Assembly (NCBI GenBank): GCA_965240325.2
Contig: OZ251222.1
Coordinates: 1,302,001-1,366,000, forward strand
Length of the DNA stretch: 64,000 nt
From: Rebecca billardiae RCC1528
Lineage: Eukaryota > Haptophyta
Reading direction: 5' to 3'
Shown here: positions 39,406-51,736 of the stretch, piece after piece
How the letters are laid out: each line of letters begins with the position of its first letter
Position numbering within the stretch: position 1 is the first letter of the stretch
Notes under the pieces: model-generated
What the model saw: the letters and a program-made list of their open reading frames with translations, nothing else
Told to the model about the DNA's origin: nothing
Database searches by the model: none
Program-made: the position numbers and the translations under genes

Positions 39406-40311
39406 CTCCTCCTCACCGACCACAGCGAGGTGCGGTGCCTGAGTGCGCGTGCGCGTGTGCGTAAGTGTGAGTGGGGGCGTAAGGCGAGCGTGCGTGTGCG
39501 TGCCCGACTGTCTAGCTGCCAAGCTGTCCGGAAGCTGCGAATCGCAGCAGCGATCGAGGGACGTCTGGAGTTGCTCGCGAATCCGTCCGAGCAGTCGTAC
39601 TCCAGTGAATGGACGCCTGCCGAGCTGGCTGACCAGGCTCGGGCTCGGCTTGGGCGTCGACGGGGGCGTGGTGCCCCAGGCAGTTGATCGAGTGATCGTG
39701 TGGTCGTGCCAGCTGCTGTGGACTTACCGAGATCCACCTGCCTGCTCCTCCTCGATGGGTCGCGTCGACGGCGACGGTGCACCACCGCGTGTGGGCTGGT
39801 GCAATGGGACATGGACTGGTCTCACGCGTAGAACCTTGTGTCGGCTTCGGCCGCAGAATGACGCTGCCTCGCAACCGTGTGTCACGAAGAAGCTGCACAT
39901 AGCGAGCGCGGAGATGATCGAGCGGCGCGCGGTGTCGATCGACGTGATCGTATCCGCTGTCGCCTAGTGAACGCGTAGATCGCGCCTCATCTCCTCCTTG
40001 CAAGCTGCTCGGCCATCTTGGCGGTCGAGGGCTGCATTCATGAAGTCAATCGACTTGGTGTCGAGACTCCTCCTGCATCTGAGCAGGGCGTGCGACTCGG
40101 CGCACGATGACGACGCGAATGTCGTCGGAATGAGGTACGTCAACACATCCTCCTTGAAGGCTGCCGCGGTTGGGCTAGCCTGCCTTGGACCATCCGACTC
40201 GGATGTGAATCGTCTCGCGAGCTCGCAACGCGCGATGCGCGCGAGCGCGTTCCTTGCGCCAGCGAGGTCGGATCCGGTAACGAGCGCGTCTCGTTGCTGA
40301 CTCCGATACCA

Positions 40312-40598
40312 TGTTAGACTGAAGAAGAAGCGTGGGTGCTCCCTACCGCGCGTGTGGGCGATAGGTCCACCGGAAGCGACCAGGCGGGCTAAGGACCGGC
40401 CCCGAAGGGGCAGGCGGACGGGGTCACATCATCGGATGATGGGTCAGGCAGCCCCAAACTCCCAGGGAGCAGTTTGGGGCTCCGGACTGGCCGAGATAGT
40501 GCCGGATCGTGCCCCCGCCGGTACGTGCGGGTAGATGCGGAAACTTACCCGCGACTCCTGTGGAACGGTGTCTTCGAGGACTGGTGCCCAGTCTGACA
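40312..40598 (-). repeat. 5' LTR (287 bp)
   Basis: Right-hand LTR on the minus strand, abutting the tRNA-iMet primer-binding site at 40295-40311. Confidence 0.95.
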
Positions 40599-40603
40599 AC
40601 CGG

Positions 40604-41206
40604 TACCCGCGCCGGTACCGTCCGGTACGACCACGGTCCGTACTTACTAATAAGCTAATTATAACTTACGCCTACGGTTACATCAACTATCAAGTAGACA
40701 TCAACCCGCGGCCGCGGGTGCTCGCGGAGACGCGGATATATCCGACATTTATCCGTCGTCGACGTCGTCGTCCGCCTCGTCCGGCATGGACCATCGTCCT
40801 GCTCGTCACCCTAAGACTGACTTTAAGTACGAGTACGAGGTGTGCCGCGGCCGCCGCCGCCTCGCCGGACTCACCAACAGCCACGTGAGCGGCATCAGAA
40901 CGACTCAACGAGCTGGCCGTATTACAGCGCAGCTCCAGACCGCACGACCCGAGCTCTCAGCTCAGCGACAGCGGGCATCCCGATGCCACTCGGGCCAGCG
41001 GCCGCAGAGGCCGACGCGGCACTCGGGCCAGCGACGACAGGCGGCGCGGGCCGACCGAGCACAAGGCGGCGGTGCAGGCGACGTCAGGGCACAAATGCGC
41101 ATGAGAGGCAGGCAGGTTGCTGCGTGCGCGGGCCCGGCCGGCGTGGCAGCGGTGCGCGAGCCGCAGCCGCGCCGAGGTCGGGCGAGGCGCGCGCCGCGCC
41201 GACCGC
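40604..41206. other. Intergenic, no gene seen
   Basis: 3' flank of the clathrin gene. Starts with ggtac palindromic words, then becomes GC-rich with frames open in several phases but no domain. Confidence 0.55.
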
Positions 41207-44200
41207 TCAGTACCCGCCGTACCCAGGCTGGCCGTAGCCCATGCCGCCCTGCATGCCGGCGCCATACTGCTGCTGCGGAGGCATGCCGCCCATCCCGGGC
41301 GCCGCCATCCCGCCGCCGCCGCCCATGTTGGCCCCGTACACGGTGAGCGCGTTGCCGTTGTACCCCATCGACGGGTCAGCGTAGCCCATCGCGGCCGCCT
41401 CCTCTGCCTGCTTCCTCTCCTGCTCCGCCTTGGACTCCATCTTGACCGTGGTCTTTTCCAGCGAGTCCACCTGAGTGAGAGCGGAGATGGCGCGGGCGCG
41501 GGCGCGGCGGGGCGCGCGCGCGGCGCGCGAGTGAGCGCGGCGCCGCGAGGTGCGGCGCGGCGGCGGCATGCACGCACGGGCCCCGCTCTCCGGCGGCGCC
41601 GCACGCCGGCGCGCGCGCGCGCGCGCGCGCGCGCGCACCTTCATCGTCAGGTGGCGCATCGACTGCACCATGTAGGGCATCGCGTAGTCCATCAGCCCGT
41701 TGCGCCACGCCACCTCCATGACGACATCAGGCCGCAGCAGCTCGTAGCACATGTAGAGCGTCGACGCGAAGCACGCCTGTGCGCGCGCGGGGGAGCGGGC
41801 GGGGCGCGGGGCGTGAGCGCGACGCGCACGGCCGCGGGACGGCCGGCGCTCGCTCTCGCCCGCGCTCGCTCGCTCGCGCCGCGCGTCCGTCGCACGCGCC
41901 GGCCGCAGCCGCGCCGGGCCGAGCGGGCGCGCCGCGCGCGCCCTCCCCATGCGTGCGCCGCGCGCCGCGCGCCGCGCGCCACGCGCGCGGGGCTCACCTT
42001 GTTCTTCTGCTCGACAAAGAAGGCAAGGAGCTGCTCGGCGAGCTCCTGCTTGCCCGAGTCGGCCGTCGTCTGGATGGCCGTCGACCAGTCCTGCGGGCAG
42101 GGGCGGGCACGGCGCGCGCGCACACTCGCGTCAGCTGGCGGCGCGCAGGCAGGCAGGGTGCGCGCCGCACGAGCGCGCGCGCCTGGCGCTCTGCGCGCGA
42201 GCCGCGCGGCGCGCGGCGCACACCTGGTCGCCCTTGGACAGCTCGATCGACTGCGCGTACCGCTGGTTGATCATGTAGAGCTTGGCCGCGATCCTGCGCG
42301 CGCGCACCGGCGCCGCGCGCGCGAGGGCGCCTCGGCGTGAGCGGTGCGCGCGCCGCTGCGTCCGCCGGCAGCAGGCGCGCACGCGCACACGCACGCACGC
42401 GCACGCGCTCGCGCACGCGCGGCCACGGCCGCGCTCGGCCGCGCGCGCGGTGCGCGCCGGCGCACCTGCGGAACTGGAGGAGCTCGTGCATCTCGCACCG
42501 CTTGGCCATCTCGAGCTGGTCGAAGTTGTTGTACGTGTCGATCGACTTGGCGAGCGCGACGTGGTCCTCGTCCTCCACGTAGAGCTCGTAGAGCGCGTCG
42601 TTCACCTCCTTGATGTTGTCCGGCTGCACCTTGAGCAGGTATTCCTTGATCAGCCAGAGCTGGCCCGCCTTGCGCAGCTGGTGCGTGACGCGCACGTGGT
42701 CGAGGGAGGAGAGCACGACGGAGAGCATGTCGACGAGCTGCGTCGGCGCGTACTGCAGGTAGAAGTTGATCGCCTTGTAGAAGATCTCCGAGTTGGTCAC
42801 CTTGGCAATCGTCTCCTTGAACTTGACGTGCTCCCACGCGACCGACGGGTGCTCGATCATCGTCGTGCACGCGTTGTCGAACTCGTCGTAGTGCGTGTAC
42901 AGGAAGACGAGCTCCTCCCAGTGGTGCGACTGCTCGCAGCTCGTGAGCAGCTTGCGGATGTTCAGCTTGGACCAGAACAGCTTGATGTGCTCCATCAGCT
43001 TCTCCGGCCGGTACTTTGCGTAGAGGATACCGAGCTCGGTGAAGATGCCCATGTGCGCGCGCTCGAGGTTGAGGCCCGACTCCATGAGCGAGATGACCTC
43101 GTCGAAGTGGCCGAGCGCCTCGTACGTGTTGATCAGGCCCTCGAGCTCGTCCGGGTTGATGATGATGTTCAGCGCGCAGATCTGCGCGAGGCGGAACTCC
43201 TCGGCCTCGACGCACGCAGCGTTCACTTCCTTCCACGTGCGCGCCGAGTTGGCCTTGCGCGCCGCGTCGACGGACTGCTGGTACTCCTGCAGGTGGACGA
43301 GGCACGAGGCCAGGCGCGACCAGTTGGAGATCGAGGTGAAGAGCACCTTGCCCGCCGCGTACATCCCCTCGTTGTAGCACCGGTCGCCGATCCCCTGGAT
43401 CTGCGCGACGTTGGGCGACGAGATGAACTCCTCCATCGAGACCCAGTTGTCGCACTTGGCGTACGCGTACAGCAGCGTCGAGTCGATGTGCGACTCCTTC
43501 ACCTTCTTGCGCGCCATGGTGAGGAAGTCGCACAGCTCCGCCCACGCGCCCGCGCCGTCCGTCGCGTCGATCACCGCCGTGTAGTCGCCCGCGTCGTCCG
43601 CCTTGATGAACGACGCGATCGCCTCCTTCACCATCCCGTTGGAGAGCTGCGCCTTGCCGAGCATCGACCAGACCTCCGGGTCGTTGACCTTGTCGGCGAA
43701 CTCGAGGGCGCGCTCGATCGAGGCGATGTACTCGATCAGCACCTTCGCCGCCTCGCGGTGGTAGTCGTACTTCTTGAAGATCACCAGCGCCTCCTCGTAC
43801 AGCTCGGAGCCGACCGCGATGTTGGCGATGTCGGGCGCGTCGTAGTTGTTCAGCCGCGAGATGTAGTCCATCACGCGGTCGCGGTCCGCCTTGATCGCGG
43901 TGAGGAGCAGCAGGTTCTGCAGGTTCTTGTTGTTCTTGAACTCGTCCGTCGCGCCGTGCAGCACGATCTTGTCCAGCAGCTCGATCAGCTCGTTCGGCAG
44001 GTCCGCCGTGATGAACGCCTTCACGGTCGTCGAGACGACGTCCGCAGACTTTGTCTCGGGCAGCGCCGTCTGCACGACCTGGTCGACGAGCTCGCGCTTG
44101 TACTTGTTGTCGTTGGTGAGCACGGTCTCCCAGAGCTCGAGGTCCTGCCGCTCCACGAGGTACCGCGCCTGCTGCTTGAACAGGCCGTGCTTGTTCGTCA

Positions 44201-45606
44201 GCTCGATCAGCTCCTGGTCGCACAGACCGCGCTTGTACACGATGAAGGCGAGGTGCGGGTCGCGCTTCTCGCAGTACTCGCCGACCACCTTCGAGTCGTA
44301 GTAGATGTTGGTGGTGAGGTGCTTCTCCGGGTCGTTGTTCATGTCGACGTAGATCTTCATCAGCGCGTTGTGCACCGCCGGCTCCTGCACGCCCTCGTTC
44401 ACGCGCGCCTCGAGCCACGGCTGCAGCAGCTTGAGCCGGTTGCGGTGCTCGCACGCCTCGACGAGCGCCTCGGCCGGGCACATGCCGCGCACGGACAGGA
44501 TGAGCGTGCGGACGAAGTCCTCGCCGCAGTCGACGTCGAGCAGCGCGCCCGCGACGTTGGGCGTCTTCATCGGGTTCACCTTCGTCACGTACAGCTCGAT
44601 GTACTTGATCATGTTGTTGTTGTACAGGTACTGCGTGAGCTCGTCGACCATGTCGAAGCGGTCGCACACGTTGATGAGCGGCCGCTGGTCGGGCAGCCGC
44701 GCCTCCTTCAAAAAGTCCTTCACCTGCACCGGGTCGTAGTGGTTGTCCTCGCGCGTGATGCGCTCGACCTCGGCGTAGTTGCCCACCTTCGTCGCCGCCT
44801 CGATGTACTTGAAGTGCACGAGCGGGTCCTCCGTGTTCCCCGCGACCGCGCCGAGGTAGTAGAAGAGTCCCTCGTACGACTTGTAAGTCTCAAAGAGCTC
44901 GATCAGCGCGGCCGGCTTCTCCTCGGTGAGCTGCGCCGAGTACTCGCGCGCGATCTGGACGATCACCTGCAGGTTGGCGCGCATGTTGGTGCGCATCAGG
45001 TGGTGCAGGCACTCGAGCGCGTCCTCGACCGAGAGCGTGCCGAAGTACTTCACCAGCCACTCCGGGTTGAGCAGGTCGGTGCGCGTGATCGAGCGCTTGA
45101 TGTCGGCAATGTCCGTGTAGTTCTCGAGCGCGCGCTGCGGCAGCCCGGCCTTCTCACAGAGCTGCGCGATGCGCGCCTTGTCGAAGTGGGAGAACATGTC
45201 GTTGGCGAAGATGGCGTCCACCACGCCGGGCTGCCCCGCCATCAGGTTCATCTCGAGCAGCCGCGTCTGCAGCGGCCCCTCCTCGGGCTTGTTGTTCTTG
45301 AGCGCCTCGAGCAGAAACGAGGTCGCCTGCTGCAGGCAGTTGTACCGCATAAAGATGTCGGTGACCGCGTTCAGGTCGAGCGCGCCGCCGGAGGACGGGT
45401 TGGACGCGAGCTTCTGCGCGACCTCGCACGCGCCCTGCGGGTTCACGCGGATCAGGCTCTCGATCAGCTCCGCCGAGTTGCCCGAGAAGCCAACCTGCAG
45501 CAGCGGCCGCGCGCCGGCCGGCGCGCGCGCGCGTGAGCGCGGCGCGTGCGTGAGCGCGTGGCGAGGCGCGCGCGGCGGGCGCGCCGCGCGCGCGCGGCGC
45601 GGCGGC

Positions 45607-45638
<32 letters not shown>

Positions 45639-48390
45639 GCGCGCGCACCTTCTCGCAGTACAGCGGGATCTTGTCGTACTGCCCCGTCTCCATGAAGGTC
45701 TGGATCACCTTTGCCTGCGCGTTCGCCTTGAGGTAGATGGACAGCGCCATGTTGAGGTCGACGGGCTTGACGACGTCGCCGAGCTCCTCCGAGCACTCCA
45801 GCTTGTCCTCCTGCAGCCACTTCTGCAGCAGGTCCTTCTTGCCCTGCTGCAGCACGGGCTTGGCGAGCTCGAGCGTCTCGAGCCGGTTGAGCTTGCCCTT
45901 CTCGAGCAGGCAGCCGAAGTAGGTCAGGATCGGCGACGGCTGGCCGGGCGTCGCGGGCGCCTGCTGGAAGCGCTGGATCGTCGCGGCCGTGCGCAGCGCG
46001 CCCGCCGGCGACTCGGCGGCGATCTTGGCGGCGCCCTTGTAGTCGCCCTGGCCGAGCAGCTGCTCGAACTGCTGGCCGATCAGGTTCTCTGCGCCGGGCA
46101 GCCCCGCGCGCGTCGCCAGCCGCAGCCCGAGCTGGAAGTTCTTCAGCTGGTGCACGATGTACGGCACGACCGTCGACTCCTCGAGCGAGACGGAGAGCAC
46201 CTGCCCCTTGCGGTTCACGCCGATCAGCCCGCCGGTGGACTCGTGGTCGGCGGTGACGAAGATCGTCTCGGAGGAGATGCGGTTCATGTAGATCATCGCG
46301 CCGCTCTCGAGGTCGTGCACGTGGCAGTAGCCGAACTTGGTCACCATGAAGATCACGCCGTGCTTCTTCGAGACGCGCATCGAGACGGGGAAGTCGTTCG
46401 CCGCCTCGGGCGGGAAGTAGATGTCCGCCTGCTTCTTCTGGAAGGGCGGCGCGCCGGGGCCGCGCGCGCCGGGCGCGACTTCGATCACGTGCAGCTTCGA
46501 GCCCTGCGCGCCCTTCACGGCGAACGTGAAGAGCGTCGACTCGCTCGTCGCGCCCTCCGTCGTGAAGTTGGCGAAGGCCGCCGCGTGCCCCTCGATCGGC
46601 TGCGACACGTTCTTCTCCACCGAGAAGAGCTGCATCGCGCCGATGATGCGGTTGGTGCCTGGCTCGGACTTGATGCCAATCAGAACGCACCACTTCTCCG
46701 ACGCGCTCGCCTTGTAGTTGATGATCTGCGTGTCGTTGAGCGACGCGTGCCGGTCGAACATCTTCTTCGGCTCGGACTGGCCTGCGCGCGAGCGACGCGC
46801 CGCGCGCCGAGCAGCGCGAGCGCAGCGGCACACGCGGGGAAAGGGGCGGCGCGCGCGGGCGTGAGCGGCTGTGCACGCCGTGGCAGGCGCGGGGAGGGCA
46901 CGCGCGCGCCGCCGTGTGCCCGTGCAGCGGGCCCGCCCACCCCTCGCCGCGCTCAGCACGTGAGCCGCCGCGGAAACAGCCCCCCCCCCCAGCCCACACC
47001 CACGCGCAGCCGGGCAGAGCCGGGCCGCGCAGCGCGAGGCAACCGAGCGCGCCACGCGCGCGGCCGCGCTCGCGCGGCCGTGGGCACACAAGGTGCACAG
47101 CCTGGCGGCGCGTGCGGCTGCACCCGGCAGGGCCTCTCTCCCCTCTCGCACGCCCACGTGCGCCAACCCACTGGCCGGCGGGTGGCGCCGTCGTGCGCGG
47201 CCCAAGGCTCGACGGCCGCTGGCCTCGTCCGAGCAGCCGAGGCGCGCGGCGCCGGACGGCCGAGCCGCCGACGGCAGGTGGCCACACGCGGCAGAGAAGC
47301 CGACGCGCGCCAGCGCCGCCGGCTCGCGCTGCCGCCGTCCGGCCCGCCCCCCACCCGCGCGCGCTCGCGCGAGCGAGCCTCCGCCGCCAGCCGTGCCGAC
47401 CCTTCCCTCCCTCCCCTCGAGGCGAGCGCCCTGCGCAGCGCAGCCATCCTGCCTGCCAGCTGGGCGCGTGTTTCTTGCCCGCCTGGGACCCTCCCCCTGC
47501 GTGCCACGCGCGTCCCGCCCAGCGTGCGCTCGACAGCGGGGCGGCGAGTGGCGCCCGATGCTCGCGCGCGCGGCCACGCTGCGCGTCCCACCCGCCGCGT
47601 GTGCCCGGCTGCCCTCCCTGCCGCGCCCCCTCGGCGTAAGCGGCTGCACCACGCGCGCGCGCACGCGCGCACCGTCCATGGCCCAGTGGAAGACCGCACT
47701 GCCCGTCACCAGCGCGACGGTCGAGGCGGAGACCCACTTCCAAAAGACGACGGGGTCGGGCATCTGCACCGACTTCATCTTCGACTTCATCTCCAGGTTG
47801 AAGATCTGGAGGTAGTTTTGCGCTGCGCGTCGTGCGTGGCGGGGTGCGCACGCGCGCGCGCGCGCGCGGGCAGGCAAGCGCCGCATCCGGAGCCACCAGC
47901 CAATGAGAATGCAGCACACCGCGCGCGGCGCGCGCGCGGCGAAGAGTGCGCGACGGCGTGGCGGCTGGCTGCGGCAGCGTGGCACGGGCACGGGGCGCGG
48001 CACGCCGCGCAGAGCGCGCGCGCGGCGCACCCTTGAGCGCGATGACCTTCGAGACCGGGTTCATGATGGCCGAATCCGCCGAAATGGGGCGGCGCTGGAT
48101 GTCGCTCGGGTTGGACATGTCGATGATGACGACCTGCACCTGCCCGTTGACCTCCTCGCGGACGCAGATGTACTTGTCCGACTCCATCGTGAGCGAGTTG
48201 AACGAGACATACTGCTGGTTGATGCCCAGCGAGACCAACTGCCGGAGGAGGAAGGCAACAGCCGCAGCGCCGAGCGCGGTGCCGCGCGGCCACGGAGGCG
48301 TGAGCGGACAGGGCGCGCGGGCGGCAGGTGGTGGACGCGCGCGCGTACGTTGGCCACTTCCTGGAAGCGGATCGGCAACTGCTGCGCCAT
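41207..48390 (-). CDS. CLTC: Clathrin heavy chain
   Basis: Nine exons, minus strand: 48349-48390, 48031-48238, 47673-47822, 45649-46781, 42466-45494, 42224-42293, 41998-42090, 41639-41776, 41207-41470; they join in frame to 5127 nt, 1708 residues (animal and plant proteins are about 1675-1700). Exon 1 encodes [14 protein letters not shown]; the N-terminal beta-propeller continues with [20 protein letters not shown] and [20 protein letters not shown], then the alpha-helical clathrin repeats ([19 protein letters not shown] and [20 protein letters not shown] are near-invariant across eukaryotes). The trimerisation region is [20 protein letters not shown]. The C-terminal tail is Gly/Met/Tyr-rich ([10 protein letters not shown]). 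It forms triskelia that coat endocytic and trans-Golgi vesicles. Intron donors are GTACG, GTGCG, GTGTG or GTGAG; intron 3 (891 bp) is in frame without stops. Confidence 0.97.
41471..41638 (-). other. Clathrin intron 8 with alternating CG run
   Basis: 168-bp intron (multiple of three). Next to the donor it contains about 24 bp of strictly alternating gcgcgc (near 41610-41636), a candidate Z-DNA former. Confidence 0.85.
46782..47672 (-). other. Clathrin intron 3, 891 bp, stop-free in frame
   Basis: Donor ATGGACG/GTGCGCGC and acceptor GCGCGCAG/GCCAGTCC restore the conserved [20 protein letters not shown]; the reading between is Arg/Ala/Gly-rich and unlike any clathrin. Length is a multiple of three and the frame has no stop. 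Confidence 0.9.
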
Positions 48391-48743
48391 GGCGGCTCGG
48401 CGGGGAGCTGGCGACGGCCGCGCTGCCGAGGTGTTGTCGCTGCGCTGTCGCGACAGCGAGTGCAACTCGGCGGCGGCTCTTCCGGATCACGGGAGTCCGG
48501 CGCCCCGCGCGTCCTGCGCATTTCGTCACGGCAACCCAAACCGAGCGGGAGCGGCAATACCATACCAGTAAGAAGTTTACCCCGTTAATATGTACCCGCA
48601 GCCGCCGCCGCCGTGCGTCCGGGCCGACCTCACAACGGGTCAACGGCACCTTCCCGGACCACTGGGCGGCAGCGTTCAGCGTCCGGCCGCAGGGAACACC
48701 GGTCACTTCTCGGAAGTGTACGGCCGACGAGCCGCCCATCGGC
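48391..48743. promoter_or_regulatory. Divergent promoter region, clathrin and hydroxylase genes
   Basis: 353 bp between two divergent start codons. It includes an AT-richer patch (taagaagtttaccccgttaa near 48569-48588) in otherwise GC-rich DNA, which may be the core of one promoter. Confidence 0.45.
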
Positions 48744-49640
48744 ATGGTGTCGTCGGGCGTGGAGGGCTGCGGCCTGTCGGCGCCGTGGGTCACGCGCACC
48801 GTGCGCGCCGTGCACGTGGCTCTCGCTTCCATCGTGATCCTCGACCCTCCGCCCGTCAACGCCGCCATCGCCGCTCTCTGGCGGGCGATGCGGACGCCGG
48901 CGTTTGTGCATCACTACATGTTTGAGGCGTTCGTCGCGCTCTTCTCCTTCGGCTTCTGGGTCGGCGTGTACAAGGTGGTGGACCGCGTGCCCCGGCTTCG
49001 AAAGTACCGATTCGGCGGCGTCATGCGTCCCGCCCAGCAGAGCGTCGACGCCGCGAACAGCTGGCTCGCCGCCGGTGCGTACATGCTGCTGATCTGGACG
49101 TACCACCAGTTCAAGGCCAAGCCGCCGCTCGACCCGGCGCCCCCGAGCGTGCGCCGGGTGGGTGTCGAGCTGGTGTGCGGACTGGTGGCCTATGACATCC
49201 TCGAGTTCCTCGTGCACTCGCGCTTCCACCACTGGCGCGTGCTCCAGCCCTTCCACAAGAAGCACCACACGCAGACCCACCTGACCTCGCCCGAGGTGCT
49301 CAACCACGGCCTGCTCGACGGCTTCCACCAGGTGGCGCTCAACGTGCTCGCGCAGTTCGTGTCGCCCTGGCGGGCGAAGCACTCGCTCTCGCGCGTGCTG
49401 CACAACATCGTCATCACGTACATGCTCACCGAGATCCATGCGGGCTACGACGGGCCGTGGTGCATGCACCACGTATGGCCGTGGCTGATCGGTGGTGCGG
49501 AGCGGCACGAGGTGCACCACCGCAACGGCGGCGTGTACTACTGCGAGTTCTTCAAAGGGTTGGACGACGCCTTCGGATACGTGGAGCGCAGTGGCACGCC
49601 GCCGCGCCAGGAGCGGCGGGCGAAGTGCGCGCTCGACTGA
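48744..49640 (+). CDS. Fatty acid hydroxylase / sterol desaturase superfamily protein
   Basis: Predicted 298-residue membrane protein. Three histidine boxes of the di-iron hydroxylase superfamily are visible: HSRFHHW (about 158-163), [10 protein letters not shown] (about 170-175) and [11 protein letters not shown] (about 254-258), preceded by further His (GWxx HHVWPW near 245). Hydrophobic segments at about 52-72, 105-120 and 135-155 fit two to four membrane spans with the boxes on the cytosolic side. Members insert OH or double bonds into sterols, sphingoid bases or fatty acids, or act on wax precursors; the substrate cannot be read here. ATG 48744 (MVSSGVEG) is the first in frame after the promoter region. 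The neighbouring clathrin gene is unrelated in function. Confidence 0.85.
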   Translation: MVSSGVEGCGLSAPWVTRTVRAVHVALASIVILDPPPVNAAIAALWRAMRTPAFVHHYMFEAFVALFSFGFWVGVYKVVDRVPRLRKYRFGGVMRPAQQSVDAANSWLAAGAYMLLIWTYHQFKAKPPLDPAPPSVRRVGVELVCGLVAYDILEFLVHSRFHHWRVLQPFHKKHHTQTHLTSPEVLNHGLLDGFHQVALNVLAQFVSPWRAKHSLSRVLHNIVITYMLTEIHAGYDGPWCMHHVWPWLIGGAERHEVHHRNGGVYYCEFFKGLDDAFGYVERSGTPPRQERRAKCALD

Positions 49641-51248
49641 CGTCTCTGCGGCACTATTCTCGGGGCACCGTCGGCGCCCCGCCGCGTGCTGCGGCGCCTA
49701 GGTGCCGGCTGCCCGGGGCTGCCTCAATCCGACGCGCGTTACCAAAGTTGATGAAACTTGACGAATATTTTAGCAGCTGGCTCAGTGATCGCTCGTTATT
49801 TGATGCACGCATCTGTGACGTCCGCCTATAATATAAATATCAGAAATCACGGTGATAGAGTCAGACTACCGCGGCTGGCCGTTGGGCGGACTCGGCGCGG
49901 CCGCGGCTCGGAAACAGTCCATCGTCAGAGTAGTAGACGGTCCTGCTATTTTAAGTACTCGATCTACGGTCGAATTCGCGCCGTCGCGGAGGCAGTCAAC
50001 GTGACTCCGGCCGCAATAACTTGTCACAGGCAGTATTTTAGTAGGCGCGCGCGCCGGGCCCGAGTCTCCGCGGGCGGGGCCCGCGGGCGCGCGTCCGAGA
50101 CGGGCCCGGCGTCGCACTGGACACGTGCGGATCGTCCGAGAGACTCGCGCGGGCGCCGCAGCGCGGACGACCGCTGGGCCGATGCCACCAGTCCGCGATA
50201 ATATCTCGGCCTATGCATTCTCGAACGTCCCAGCAGATCGAAGCAGCCCGTTTACATGAAGAGGATCCGACGTCAATTATGATCGTCAGTCGTCGGACTC
50301 AATTTCAGACAGTACGGTCTCACTCGTTCGTAGCTGGCGGCGCCATGGGCACTGTTCCCAACTGTCACACTGTGCAGTCCAGCGCGCGCGCCGATTATCT
50401 GCTGGCGGTTAGCTGATGTGTGATCCCGCCGTCCGGCCGGTCGCCGGACTGCCGCGCCTGAAGTCTAGCTCTGCGCGCGGCCGACGGCCGACGGGCCCGA
50501 GCCCCGAGCGGCCTCACTGTCTGCTTCGACTAAGTCAGCAAGTGAGACTCTCGCAAGTCGCGGCTGGCGCCGCTCGCCGCCGATGTGCCGCGGCTTCGAG
50601 TAATCGAGTGAACTTTGACGAGTAACTAGTCCGCATGATGATGAGTGCGGGACGTCCCACTGTCCCACTTATATAGTAGGCCGAATTCTTATACTCGGCG
50701 TCTCGGCGGTGTCAGCACCGATGGCGATAGTCCGATTTACGCACCGGACGCAATGTCCGAGCGAGCTTTCACATGGTCAGTACTATGACTACTATCAGTA
50801 TCTTATTACCAGCTGTGTCAGTCAGTACCCGAGATACATTACTCACGAACAGATAATAGTACGTAGGTGCTGTGCCGCTGTCGTCCGACGGCGGCCGGCG
50901 CACGGTGAGCGGCTGAGCGCTCTCGTGGAGCCCGTGTAAGTGGTCGGGCGCTGAGCGGCATGACGCGGGGGCGTGCAGAGAAGCGCGGGGGCACCATTCT
51001 TCTGTCGCCATTCAGCTGCCTGGGTTCGGCAGGTTTTTGGCGCGCTCAGAAGCCGTACAGTACTGACACTACAGTTCAGACTCAAGTCCGACTCAACTGG
51101 ACAGCTAGGCCGGCATGGTGTTTTGAGCCAGCCCGGCCGAAGATAGGACGGCACGCCTGTGAACGTGCAGAGCTCGCAGCGACCCCGTTGTGAGCGCGTG
51201 CACGCGGGCAAGCGCGCATTGCACTCGCGGCGCCGCGGCGACCGTACT

Positions 51249-51290
51249 ACAGTTTGCTCAGATTTAACGTGCACACTTGGTCCAGGCGTG
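51249..51290 (+). repeat. Short dispersed repeat (copy 2)
   Basis: tacagtttgctcagatttaa followed by cgtgcacact and, a few bases on, aggcgtgatta. The same order (tacagttt, tttaacgtgcacact, aggcgtgatt) occurs at about 28772-28824 in the same orientation with a longer gap. Possibly the terminus of a small element family. Confidence 0.55.
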
Positions 51291-51736
51291 ATTACTTATC
51301 GGCTTCCGATTGACATCTGAGTAATAAGTACTACGAATACCGATACATACGGTCATCGGTACGGTGTCCGAGTACGCGAACGAACGCGTACGCCCATGCC
51401 GCATGCGCACGCTTGACGACGCCACCTCTGAGTCAGTCCTCTCTGAGTGAGGGCATCAGCTCAGGAAGGGATTCATGCGCCTTTCCTGGGTCTACTTGCG
51501 ATGACAAAATGCAGCGTTCCGCGGTGCAGTAGCGTCAGACAGCGGCAGCACTGGGTACCTTCAGTACTGATAGTAGTGGGGAGTGAGCACCTTCGTTTGG
51601 AGCCTGTTGACTCGTCGATCGAGCAGACGGCCACCAACAAGGACGCGTCCTTGTTCGTGGCCCCCTGGCCTGGTCAGCGTCCTTGTTGGTGCTGTGCAAT
51701 AATGCATGCGGCAGGGCTGGTTGAGGTCATGTGGGC

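Larger units (their letters stand above)
39119..40598 (-). mobile_element. Non-autonomous LTR retrotransposon (1480 bp)
   Basis: Two 287-bp direct LTRs (39119-39405 and 40312-40598) that differ by one substitution (39321 T, 40514 C). The 5-bp target duplication accgg flanks the element at 39114-39118 and 40599-40603. On the minus strand each LTR reads TGTCAGACTGGG to AGTCTAACA. Directly after the 5' LTR (right side) is tggtatcggagtcagc, a primer-binding site complementary to the 3' end of initiator tRNA-Met; directly before the 3' LTR is the purine tract gtgaggaggag. The 906-bp interior carries only short frames (for example a minus-strand peptide with RCRRSLDTKSIDFMNAALDR) and no protease, integrase or RT, so it must be mobilised in trans by a copia-like relative. 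LTR near-identity shows very recent insertion. Confidence 0.95.

Noticed and set aside
42282-45536. 1084-residue plus-strand open frame opposite clathrin
   Set aside because: Leu/Val/Arg/His-biased shadow of the conserved clathrin coding strand.
45464-48868. 1134-residue minus-strand frame through the clathrin 5' region
   Set aside because: Crosses verified exons in the wrong phase; correct splicing uses short exons at 48349, 48031 and 47673.
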